Below are positions 16,591 through 23,311 of a DNA stretch of 28,890 bases, one piece after another. Location: assembly GCA_030145015.1 (NCBI GenBank), contig JAQYWI010000052.1, positions 1 to 28,890 of the forward strand, given 5' to 3'. Source of the DNA: Desulfobacterales bacterium. GTDB lineage: Bacteria > Desulfobacterota > Desulfobacteria > Desulfobacterales > JAHEIW01. The notes under the pieces are model-generated. The model was not told the origin of the DNA. It did no database searches and saw only the letters and a list, made by a program, of their open reading frames with translations. Every line of letters starts with the position of its first letter. Within the stretch, counting starts at the first letter, position 1. Position numbers and translations under genes: made by a program.

Positions 16591-18507
16591 ATGGGAAACA
16601 TATCTTTAAAATTTTATGAAGAAGATTGCAGTGGTTGTCACTCTTGTGAAGTCGCCTGCAAACAGGAACACGGGCTTGGCGTGGGGCCGAGAGTGGTTCG
16701 CGTAATTGAGAAGGCACCCAATTTTAAGCCGTTATTTTGCCACCATTGTAAAGAGCCTGACTGTGCCCTCGCCTGTCCTGAAGATGCCATCACCAAGGAT
16801 CCGGAGACAGGGGTTGTCCTGCATGACACTGAAAAGTGCACCGGCTGCAACGCCGTGCCGAATAAATCCGGCGCCGAAAAACAGCAGACCTCCCCTTGCA
16901 AGGCGGAGTGTCCGGCCCACATCGATGTCCAGGGCTATGTGAATCTGGCTGCCAAGGGAAAATTTGAGGAAGCCCTGGCACTCATCAAAAAAGCAAGCCC
17001 TTTCCCATCCATCTGTGGACGGGTTTGCCATCACCCCTGCGAGTCGAATTGCAGCCGGGGTGATATTGATAAATCGGTGGGAATCCATGGCATCGAGCGC
17101 TTTATCGCCGATCTGGACTTAAACGCCGCCAAACGCTATATGCCGAGAATCAAAGACAAAAAAGAAGACAAGATCGCCATTATCGGATCCGGCCCGGCCG
17201 GTTTGACCTGTGCATATTATCTGGCGGTCAAAGGCTACCAGGTAACCGTATTTGAAAAAGCCGCCGATCTGGGCGGGATGCTCACAACCGGCCTACCCTC
17301 CTATCGCCTTCCCGGCAAGATTGTCGAAGCTGAAATTCAGCATATCCGCGATCTGGGCGTGACCATGAAAACCAATGTGGAAATCGGCACGGACGTGACC
17401 GTGGCCCAGCTGCGTCAGGAAGGCTACAAGGCCTTTTTCTTGGGGGTCGGAACCCAGGAATGCATCGAGTTGGGTATTGAAGGTGAGGATCTGGACGGCG
17501 TTTACCCGGGATTAGACTATCTGCGCCTCGTCAATCAGGGCGAACCGGTGGCTTTGGGGAAAAACGTCGCCGTGATCGGAGGCGGTAATGCCGCCATGGA
17601 TGCGGTGCGATCGGCCCGCCGTCTGGGCGCTGAAAATGCATTTATCATTTATCGCCGGGGCCTGGAGGAAATGCCCGCAAACGCCGAAGAAATTGAAGAA
17701 TGTCAGCAGGAAGGAATCACTATAAACACCCTGACCCAGCCGGTGCGATTCATCAGCGAAAACGGACGGGTAAAAGCGATCGAGTGCATTAAGATGCAAT
17801 TGACCGAGCCCGACGAGAGCGGCCGCCGCAGGCCCGAACCTGTGCCCGGCTCGGAATTTACGATTGAAGTCGATAACGCGATCTCAGCATTGGGGCAGGA
17901 AGCGGAATGGAGTTGCCTGACCGACGAGTGTGCTTGCACGCTGAGTGACTGGGGGACAATGAACGTCGATCCCCTGACGCTGCAAAGCGATGATCCCGAT
18001 ATCTTCGCAGGCGGAGATGCGGTCAGAGGCCCCCAAAGCATAATTGAGGCCATTGCAGATGGGAAACAGGCCGCCGTGTCCATCGACTTTTTCATAAAAG
18101 GTCGCGACCTTAAATTGGGCAGAGGAGAAGAATTAAAAATAATTACAAACCCCCAGAAAGAGGTCTATAATAAGATCGATCCGGTACAAATGCCGCGTCT
18201 GGACGCTCACGAGCGCGTCAACAACTTCGATGAGGTTCAACAGGGTCTTACCGAGGAAATGGTCATCCAGGAGGCCAAACGCTGCATCAATTGCGGCAGC
18301 TGCTGTGTGCAGGCCTGTCCGCATAGTGTCATGCAGTTTAACCATGAAATCATTAAGGCGGTAAAGTGTGATCTGTGCGTCGAAAAACGCGGCCGCAACG
18401 AGGCGCCGGCATGCAGCCTGGTTTGCCCGACCCACTGCATTGTCTGGGGAGACCCTGAGAAATTCCCCGAAACGATCACTGCAGGGCCTTGGACCGCAGG
18501 GAATTAA
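16591..18507 (+). CDS. Fused DmsB-type iron-sulfur / GltD-like FAD-NAD(P)H oxidoreductase subunit
   Basis: A 638-residue electron-transfer partner of the preceding Mo/W subunit; AGGAGG lies five bases before the ATG and overlaps the upstream stop. Residues 1-86 match the first half of a DmsB/PhsB-type ferredoxin: C13-C16-C19-C23, then C50-C53-C58-C62, then a partial CTGC (83-86). Residues about 100-190 are the cysteine-rich leader of GltD/dihydropyrimidine dehydrogenase (C103, C107, C142, C146, C150, C154). Residues about 193-505 are the GltD-like core: FAD site IGSGPAG (198-204), NAD(P) site IGGGNAAMDAVRSARR (329-344), second FAD motif AGGDAVRG (473-480). Residues 560-625 resume the DmsB fold: C565-C568-C571/C572-C576, C593-C596, C608-C612. 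Up to six [4Fe-4S] clusters are possible. It probably links NAD(P)H to the Mo/W centre. Confidence 0.88.
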   Translation: MGNISLKFYEEDCSGCHSCEVACKQEHGLGVGPRVVRVIEKAPNFKPLFCHHCKEPDCALACPEDAITKDPETGVVLHDTEKCTGCNAVPNKSGAEKQQTSPCKAECPAHIDVQGYVNLAAKGKFEEALALIKKASPFPSICGRVCHHPCESNCSRGDIDKSVGIHGIERFIADLDLNAAKRYMPRIKDKKEDKIAIIGSGPAGLTCAYYLAVKGYQVTVFEKAADLGGMLTTGLPSYRLPGKIVEAEIQHIRDLGVTMKTNVEIGTDVTVAQLRQEGYKAFFLGVGTQECIELGIEGEDLDGVYPGLDYLRLVNQGEPVALGKNVAVIGGGNAAMDAVRSARRLGAENAFIIYRRGLEEMPANAEEIEECQQEGITINTLTQPVRFISENGRVKAIECIKMQLTEPDESGRRRPEPVPGSEFTIEVDNAISALGQEAEWSCLTDECACTLSDWGTMNVDPLTLQSDDPDIFAGGDAVRGPQSIIEAIADGKQAAVSIDFFIKGRDLKLGRGEELKIITNPQKEVYNKIDPVQMPRLDAHERVNNFDEVQQGLTEEMVIQEAKRCINCGSCCVQACPHSVMQFNHEIIKAVKCDLCVEKRGRNEAPACSLVCPTHCIVWGDPEKFPETITAGPWTAGN

Positions 18508-18521
18508 AGGATGAGTTCGTC

Positions 18522-18890
18522 GTGGGAGAGCGCAAACCGCTTACCTGGAAAGATCCCCAAACCGGCCTCGAATGGCAATTTGATTCTCCAGGCGAGATGA
18601 CGTGGCAGGCAGCCCTGGAATATTCAGATTCACTTTCATTGGACGGCAAACGCGACTGGCGTTTGCCGTCCCTGTCTGACCTTGAAACCTTGCTTGATCG
18701 AAGCGTGCTCTACTATAAATTGCGTCCAATTGTGCGGAAGGACGTTCCTTTTCGGGATACCTTGAGTTATTGGACCGCCACGACTTTCGAGGACCACACC
18801 AACAACGCCTGGATTATAATGTTCGATGGTGCCTACGTACTCAGCTACTACAAGAGCAACGCGTACCATGTGCGTTGTGTTCGAGGATAG
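18522..18890 (+). CDS. Small DUF1566 (Lcl C-terminal domain) protein
   Basis: A protein of about 122 residues with the DUF1566/Lcl C-terminal pattern: WKDPQTGLEWQ near the start, TWQAALEY, a DWRLPSLSDLETLLD segment, SYWTATTFED and a final YHVRCVRG. These domains are common in deltaproteobacteria and are often surface-exposed or of unknown role. No signal peptide is seen, so it is probably cytoplasmic here. GTG at 18522 has AAGGA ten bases upstream. The frame is open to a TTG at 18489 that would overlap the preceding gene by 19 bases. It lies directly after the fused flavoprotein and may be co-transcribed. No link to its chemistry is known to me. Confidence 0.75.
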   Translation: MGERKPLTWKDPQTGLEWQFDSPGEMTWQAALEYSDSLSLDGKRDWRLPSLSDLETLLDRSVLYYKLRPIVRKDVPFRDTLSYWTATTFEDHTNNAWIIMFDGAYVLSYYKSNAYHVRCVRG

Positions 18891-18970
18891 CAGAGTGTAG
18901 CATTTCAGGGCGTGAAGACAATCAGCCGATGGTAAAATTTTAAACCGATAAAAGCAGAGGCATGAAAATC

Positions 18971-19002
18971 ACCGGATTTCCGGTTTGTTGGGCTACGCCC
19001 AA
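18971..19002. terminator. two tandem hairpins between convergent genes
   Basis: ACCGGA-TT-TCCGGT (18971-18984) and TTGGGC-TAC-GCCCAA (18988-19002) are perfect 6-bp stems placed side by side between the DUF1566 gene and the convergent MarR gene. Neither is followed by a clear T-run, so bidirectional transcript-end function is inferred from position. Confidence 0.4.
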
Positions 19003-19068
19003 ACCCATACCAATCATAATGGGCGTCAATCATTCCAGGGCTGCCAGCAGCTTATCGGGTTGGCGGGA

Positions 19069-19542
19069 TCAGGCGCTTTGCTTTTTGGGCATCCCGTTTT
19101 TTAAGATTCGTTTGACTTTGTCCAGGAGTTCGAGTTTTTGATTTTCGGATAAATCCTTCAACATCAATTTCAGCCTCTCATCTTTCTCCTTTACAATATT
19201 CTTCAGCGTTCTTTTACCTTTAGGCGTAATTTCAAGGATGGTTACGCGTTCATCTGCAGCATCGGATTTCTTGATGATGAATCCGTCCTTTTCCAGACGC
19301 TTGGCGATGCCGGTAATATTGGCACCCGGGACGAGCATAATTCGGCTCACATCGCTTATTTTGTTCCTACCGTTTCTGGAAGAAGCTTCCAGAACCCTTA
19401 GGACATTGTATTGTGGAAATGTGAGCCCGTAATTCCTGAAAATACCGGAATGATTTCTTCTAAAAATTTCTGCAGCCCTCACAATAGCCATGAGGACCCT
19501 TTCGTCAGTGCTGAGATCACTCTTATAAGTGCCGTAAACCAT
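19069..19542 (-). CDS. MarR-family transcriptional regulator
   Basis: Winged helix DNA-binding protein of 157 residues, the usual MarR length. The helix-turn-helix lies at about residues 60-86 (KISDVSRIMLVPGANITGIAKRLEKDG) and the wing carries the family signature DERVTILEITPKG (97-109). N- and C-terminal helices for dimerisation flank it. AAAGG lies shortly before the ATG at 19542. It is divergent from an acyl-CoA ligase gene, an arrangement common for MarR proteins that sense aromatic acids or their CoA esters. The shared half-sites in the gap suggest it controls itself and that ligase. Confidence 0.93.
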   Translation of the reverse strand: MVYGTYKSDLSTDERVLMAIVRAAEIFRRNHSGIFRNYGLTFPQYNVLRVLEASSRNGRNKISDVSRIMLVPGANITGIAKRLEKDGFIIKKSDAADERVTILEITPKGKRTLKNIVKEKDERLKLMLKDLSENQKLELLDKVKRILKNGMPKKQSA

Positions 19543-19571
19543 AATTTTACCTTTGATTCTATATATTAGAC

Positions 19572-19618
19572 TATATCAGTATGAATTATATCAATGTTTA
19601 GTATATCAAGATATTGAT
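19572..19618. promoter_or_regulatory. TATATCA(A/G) direct repeats and palindrome upstream of marR
   Basis: TATATCA(A/G) occurs three times at exact 15-base intervals, starting at 19572, 19587 and 19602. The third copy is part of an inverted pair ATCAA-GATA-TTGAT (19605-19618). A perfect -10 hexamer TATAAT for the marR gene lies on the minus strand at 19590-19585, overlapping the second copy. The layout fits an operator over the marR promoter. Confidence 0.55.
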
Positions 19619-19772
19619 CTATATTCATTGCATTTCAGATGACAAATATAATAACCTTTATTCAAGAAAGGCAAGTATTTTTTCCCAACATCAGCATTAC
19701 AATATTGGCTCGTGCCTACCATAACCAGGCATTAATTACTTATTCTACATCCTCAAGTTGTTGTTAAAAATA

Positions 19773-19820
19773 TTGACGCTTGATTTTAGTTTGAATATTG
19801 ATAATCAATACTTTAAGTAT
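19773..19820 (+). promoter_or_regulatory. Promoter/operator of the acyl-CoA ligase: overlapping palindromes
   Basis: TTGACG (19773-19778) is followed after 17 bases by TATTGA (19796-19801), a weak -10. That -10 is the left arm of a perfect palindrome TATTGAT-A-ATCAATA (19796-19810). A second perfect palindrome, ATACTT-T-AAGTAT (19808-19820), overlaps its end by three bases. The TTGAT half-site is the same as in the repeats upstream of marR, so this is the likely binding site of the MarR protein. It ends 46 bases before the start codon at 19867. Confidence 0.5.
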
Positions 19821-19866
19821 CAGGCAAAACCGGAAAGCAAACAGCAAATAGATGGAGGCTGACAGC

Positions 19867-21462
19867 ATGACAGGTAAACTGGTGTTAAGGGAATTAAGCC
19901 GCTATCAAATCGGGACCTTTGCGGACATCATCTATCGAAATACGTTGCTTAATCCTGACAGAGAGGCCTTTGTATGCGGTTCCCAAAGAATAACTTTTGC
20001 GCAGTTCAACGACCGGACAAACCGTCTGGTTCATGCCCTTCGATCGTTAGGCGTCAAAAAGGGTGATGTCATCGGCATTCTGTCATGGAATTGTCTTGAA
20101 TATGCGGATGTTTATGGGGTTGCAATGAAGGCGGGATTTATAGCTTCACCCTTCAACCCCAGGCTTCACAAAGATGAACTTGAATATCTCATTAATTATT
20201 CCGAGGCCAATACCCTCTTTATCGGCCCGGATTTTCTTGACACTGCCGACAGCCTGCGTTCCCGCCTTCCTATGGTAAAGCATTATATTTCTTTCGCAGG
20301 CGCTGGAGATGATATGCTTTCTCATTACGAGCTACTCGAGAACACTCCATTCGATGAGCCTGACGTAAGTGTATGCAAAGATGACCCTCTTCTCATTTTT
20401 TATACCAGTGGTACCACGGGTGTCCCTCGCGGTGCCCTCTATACTCATTTCCGCAAGCTTGATAACACCCGAATTAAGGCTCTGGAGATGGGCGTAAAAC
20501 CCGAAGACCGCCACGTCCTGGTATTACCGTTTTTCCACATCGGCGGCGATAGTCATGTGTGGCCCTTTTTCCTGGTTGGGGGTTGTAATGTGATCATGCC
20601 TCAAAAATCTTTTGATCCGGTTGCCGTCCTTCAGGTGATTCAAAATGAGAAAGCAACCGACATGCAAATCGTCCCCACCCAGCTAAATTCTATAATGTCC
20701 TGTCATGATCTTAAAGATTACGACCTGAGCAGTCTGAATAGAATCTATTATGCTTCATCTCCCATGCCGCTGGAGTTTTTAAAAACGGGACTTGAGATAT
20801 TCGGCCCAATTTTTTCACAGGGATATGGACAGACCGAATCAGGGCCCCAGATTTGTGCCCTTCCCAGGAAGGACCACCAGGTCTTGGATGGTTCCGCGGA
20901 AGAGCAAAAAGTGTTAAGTTCCTGCGGCCAGCCGAGTCTCGGCGTTCACGTCAGAGTGGTCGATGAGGAGGATTATGATGTAACACCCGGTACCATCGGT
21001 GAGATTATCGCCCGAAGTGATTCCCTCATGGTTGAATACTGGAACAGACCGGACGAAACGCGTGAGGCGCTCATTGATGGGTGGCTGCATACCGGCGACC
21101 TTGGATACTATGATGAAAAAGGATTTATATATATTGTCGACCGCAAAAAAGACATGATTGTAAGCGGCGGGGAAAATGTCTATTCACGCGAAGTAGAAGA
21201 TGTCCTCTATATGCATCCAGCGATAGCCGAGGCAGCCGTTGTGGGTGTTCCCGATCCGGTGTGGGTGGAGCGGGTTCATGCTGTGGTCGCATTAAAGCAA
21301 GGTGCTGATGTGACGAAGGATGACGTTATCGCCTTTTGCAAAGAGCATCTGGCTTCCTACAAAACGCCCAAATCGTTAGAATTTATTGATTCTCTGCCCA
21401 AAAACCCGCAGGGAAAAATTCTTAAAAAAGAAATTCGAAAAAAATATTGTACTGAGAAATAA
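19867..21462 (+). CDS. Acyl-CoA ligase (AMP-forming, medium/long-chain type)
   Basis: AMP-dependent acyl-CoA synthetase, 531 residues from the ATG at 19867, which has GGAGG eight bases upstream; an ATG five codons earlier overlaps that ribosome site and is less likely. The P-loop YTSGTTGVPRG is at about 179-189, the adenylate motif QGYGQTESG follows mid-protein, then LHTGDLGYYDEKGFIYIVDRKKDMI and VSGGENVYSREVE, and the catalytic Lys in NPQGKILKKEIR near the end. All key motifs are intact. It forms acyl- or aryl-CoA in the cytoplasm. It is divergent from marR and probably under its control. It precedes the ABC transporter operon by 189 bases, with a hairpin between, so it is probably a separate unit. 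Confidence 0.9.
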   Translation: MTGKLVLRELSRYQIGTFADIIYRNTLLNPDREAFVCGSQRITFAQFNDRTNRLVHALRSLGVKKGDVIGILSWNCLEYADVYGVAMKAGFIASPFNPRLHKDELEYLINYSEANTLFIGPDFLDTADSLRSRLPMVKHYISFAGAGDDMLSHYELLENTPFDEPDVSVCKDDPLLIFYTSGTTGVPRGALYTHFRKLDNTRIKALEMGVKPEDRHVLVLPFFHIGGDSHVWPFFLVGGCNVIMPQKSFDPVAVLQVIQNEKATDMQIVPTQLNSIMSCHDLKDYDLSSLNRIYYASSPMPLEFLKTGLEIFGPIFSQGYGQTESGPQICALPRKDHQVLDGSAEEQKVLSSCGQPSLGVHVRVVDEEDYDVTPGTIGEIIARSDSLMVEYWNRPDETREALIDGWLHTGDLGYYDEKGFIYIVDRKKDMIVSGGENVYSREVEDVLYMHPAIAEAAVVGVPDPVWVERVHAVVALKQGADVTKDDVIAFCKEHLASYKTPKSLEFIDSLPKNPQGKILKKEIRKKYCTEK

Positions 21463-21510
21463 ATGCCAATTTCTGCTATCAGTGTCTGCCCGATCACTTG
21501 TATTTATTTA

Positions 21511-21540
21511 AGCCGCATAAAAACATTGCGGCTGTGTTTG
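21511..21540 (+). terminator. hairpin after the acyl-CoA ligase gene
   Basis: AGCCGCA (21511-21517) and TGCGGCT (21527-21533) form a perfect 7-bp stem with a 9-base AT-rich loop, followed by GTGTTTG. The T content after the stem is modest. It lies 48 bases past the ligase stop and may separate that gene from the ABC operon. Confidence 0.5.
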
Positions 21541-21651
21541 AGAGGGCAACATCACCAGAGAAATAAACTATGGAATGTTTTTTGTTGATATGTATTTGTG
21601 CCTTCTGTTATTCGTAAAAATCGAATTTGAGTAGATTCGGAGATCTAATCA

Positions 21652-22470
21652 ATGGAATATGATAGACAGGTTAAAATACGAATTGACAGCCTTATGCTCA
21701 GCTTTGGCGGTGTCTATGCCCTTGATCAAGTGAGCCTGGACGTCAGGGATAATGAAATCCTGGCTATCATTGGACCCAATGGAGCGGGCAAGACCGCTTT
21801 GCTCAATTGCATCAATGGATTTTACAAACCCCAAGAGGGCGAGATTTACTATGACGAGCAAAGAATTACCCGCATGCGCCCCGATAAGCTTGCCAAACTC
21901 GGCATTGCCCGAACCTTCCAGAATATCGAACTCTACACGGGGCTCAGCACTCAGGATAATATCATGGCTGCGCGACACGTGCTGATGAAACAAAACTTTG
22001 TCAACGGCGCGCTATACCTGGGCCGGGCGCTTCAGGAAGAAATTAAGCACCGTCGAACTGTTGAGGAGATCATCGACTTTTTAGAAATGGCGCCGATGCG
22101 AAAGAAAGTGGTCGGCGTCTTGCCGTACGGTATGCAGAAAAGAGTTGAGCTAGGAAGAGCTTTGGCGCTGGAGCCTAAAGTACTGCTGCTTGACGAGCCC
22201 ATGGCCGGGATGAATCTGGAGGAAAAGGAGGACATCGCCCGCTTCATCCTTGATATATTTGAAGGCCAGGGAGCCACCTATCCCGATACACCCATTCTGC
22301 GGGATGGTATTCGCAGCATCATTCTGGTCGAACATGATATGGGTGTGGTGATGGATATTGCCGACCGGATTATTGTCCTTGATTTTGGGCGCAAGATTGC
22401 CGAGGGCACGCCGGCTGAAATTAAGACGAATCCGGAGGTTATCAGCGCCTACCTGGGGAAAGAAGAATAG
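21652..22470 (+). CDS. livG: LIV-type ABC transporter ATPase (LivG)
   Basis: Nucleotide-binding subunit of a branched-chain amino acid-type (HAAT) importer, 272 residues. Walker A GPNGAGKT (41-48), Q-loop near FQNIELY (89-95), signature LPYGMQKRVE (157-166), Walker B KVLLLDEP (176-183) and switch His228 are all present. The signature has PYG where most ABC proteins have SGG, which is usual for LivG. The segment between Walker B and the switch is longer than usual (about 206-220, PDTPILRDG nearby). First gene of the operon; GGAGA lies about eight bases before the ATG. Such operons with built-in CoA ligases often serve aromatic or fatty acids rather than amino acids (inference). Confidence 0.93.
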   Translation: MEYDRQVKIRIDSLMLSFGGVYALDQVSLDVRDNEILAIIGPNGAGKTALLNCINGFYKPQEGEIYYDEQRITRMRPDKLAKLGIARTFQNIELYTGLSTQDNIMAARHVLMKQNFVNGALYLGRALQEEIKHRRTVEEIIDFLEMAPMRKKVVGVLPYGMQKRVELGRALALEPKVLLLDEPMAGMNLEEKEDIARFILDIFEGQGATYPDTPILRDGIRSIILVEHDMGVVMDIADRIIVLDFGRKIAEGTPAEIKTNPEVISAYLGKEE

Positions 22471-22516
22471 GTTTAGTTGCATGAAGAAATTGGTTAGCAT
22501 TTAGAGGTAAGGCAAA

Positions 22517-23311
22517 ATGCTGGAAGTCAACAATATTGAAGTTGTCTATATGAATGTTATCCGCGTGCTGCGTGGCGTATCGCTGACGGTTGCCGACGGC
22601 CAGATCGTTGCGTTGCTCGGCGCCAACGGCGGCGGTAAAACGACAACGCTCAAGGCCATTTCGGGGATGCTCAAAACCGAAGAGGGCGAAGTCACCGACG
22701 GCAGCATCGAGTTTGATGGGAAGCGCATAGACCGGTTGGGCCCCGAAAATATTGCGGTGTTGGGCATCAGTCAGGCCATGGAAGGGCGCAGGGTTCTTGA
22801 GCATCTCAGCGTAGAGGAGAATTTGCTTATCGGGGCCTACTGCCGCAAAGATCGACGTAAAGTCAAACAGGATATGGAAATGGTTTTTGATTACTTCCCG
22901 CCCATAAAACGCCTGCGCCGCAGGATGAGCGGTTATCTGTCCGGCGGTGAACAACAGATGCTGGTGATCGGGCGGGCTTTAATGGGGCGTCCTAACCTGA
23001 TGCTTTTGGATGAACCATCACTCGGTCTCGCTCCGCTTCTGGTTCAGGAAATATATGAAATTATCAAGAAAATCAACGCCGATCAAAAGATGGCCATACT
23101 GCTGGTGGAGCAAAATGTCAGAGCTGCCCTTGGTATCGCCGATTACGGACATGTTTTGGAGAACGGCCGGGTTGTTCTGAGCGGTCCGGCAGAAATCCTA
23201 AGGGATAATGAGGACGTGCGTGAGTTCTATATGGGATTATCGGCGGTCGGTTCCCAAAAGAGTTATCGAGAAGTGAAGCATTATCGGCGAAGGAAGCGAT
23301 GGCTTGGCTAA
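22517..23311 (+). CDS. livF: LIV-type ABC transporter ATPase (LivF)
   Basis: Second ATPase of the importer, 264 residues. Walker A GANGGGKT (35-42), signature LSGGEQQ (141-147), Walker B LMLLDEP (161-167) and the VEQNV switch region (197-201) are intact. Beyond the normal LivF end there is a basic tail, SYREVKHYRRRKRWLG (249-264), and the last 13 bases overlap the start of the CoA ligase gene. The tail may be a docking segment or simply a result of the overlap. It lies 46 bases after livG, with GAGGTAAGG as ribosome site. Confidence 0.92.
   Translation: MLEVNNIEVVYMNVIRVLRGVSLTVADGQIVALLGANGGGKTTTLKAISGMLKTEEGEVTDGSIEFDGKRIDRLGPENIAVLGISQAMEGRRVLEHLSVEENLLIGAYCRKDRRKVKQDMEMVFDYFPPIKRLRRRMSGYLSGGEQQMLVIGRALMGRPNLMLLDEPSLGLAPLLVQEIYEIIKKINADQKMAILLVEQNVRAALGIADYGHVLENGRVVLSGPAEILRDNEDVREFYMGLSAVGSQKSYREVKHYRRRKRWLG

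Noticed and set aside
21585..21613. Promoter TTGATA-N17-TTATTC before livG
   Set aside because: Both hexamers are weak in an AT-rich stretch; position alone is not enough.
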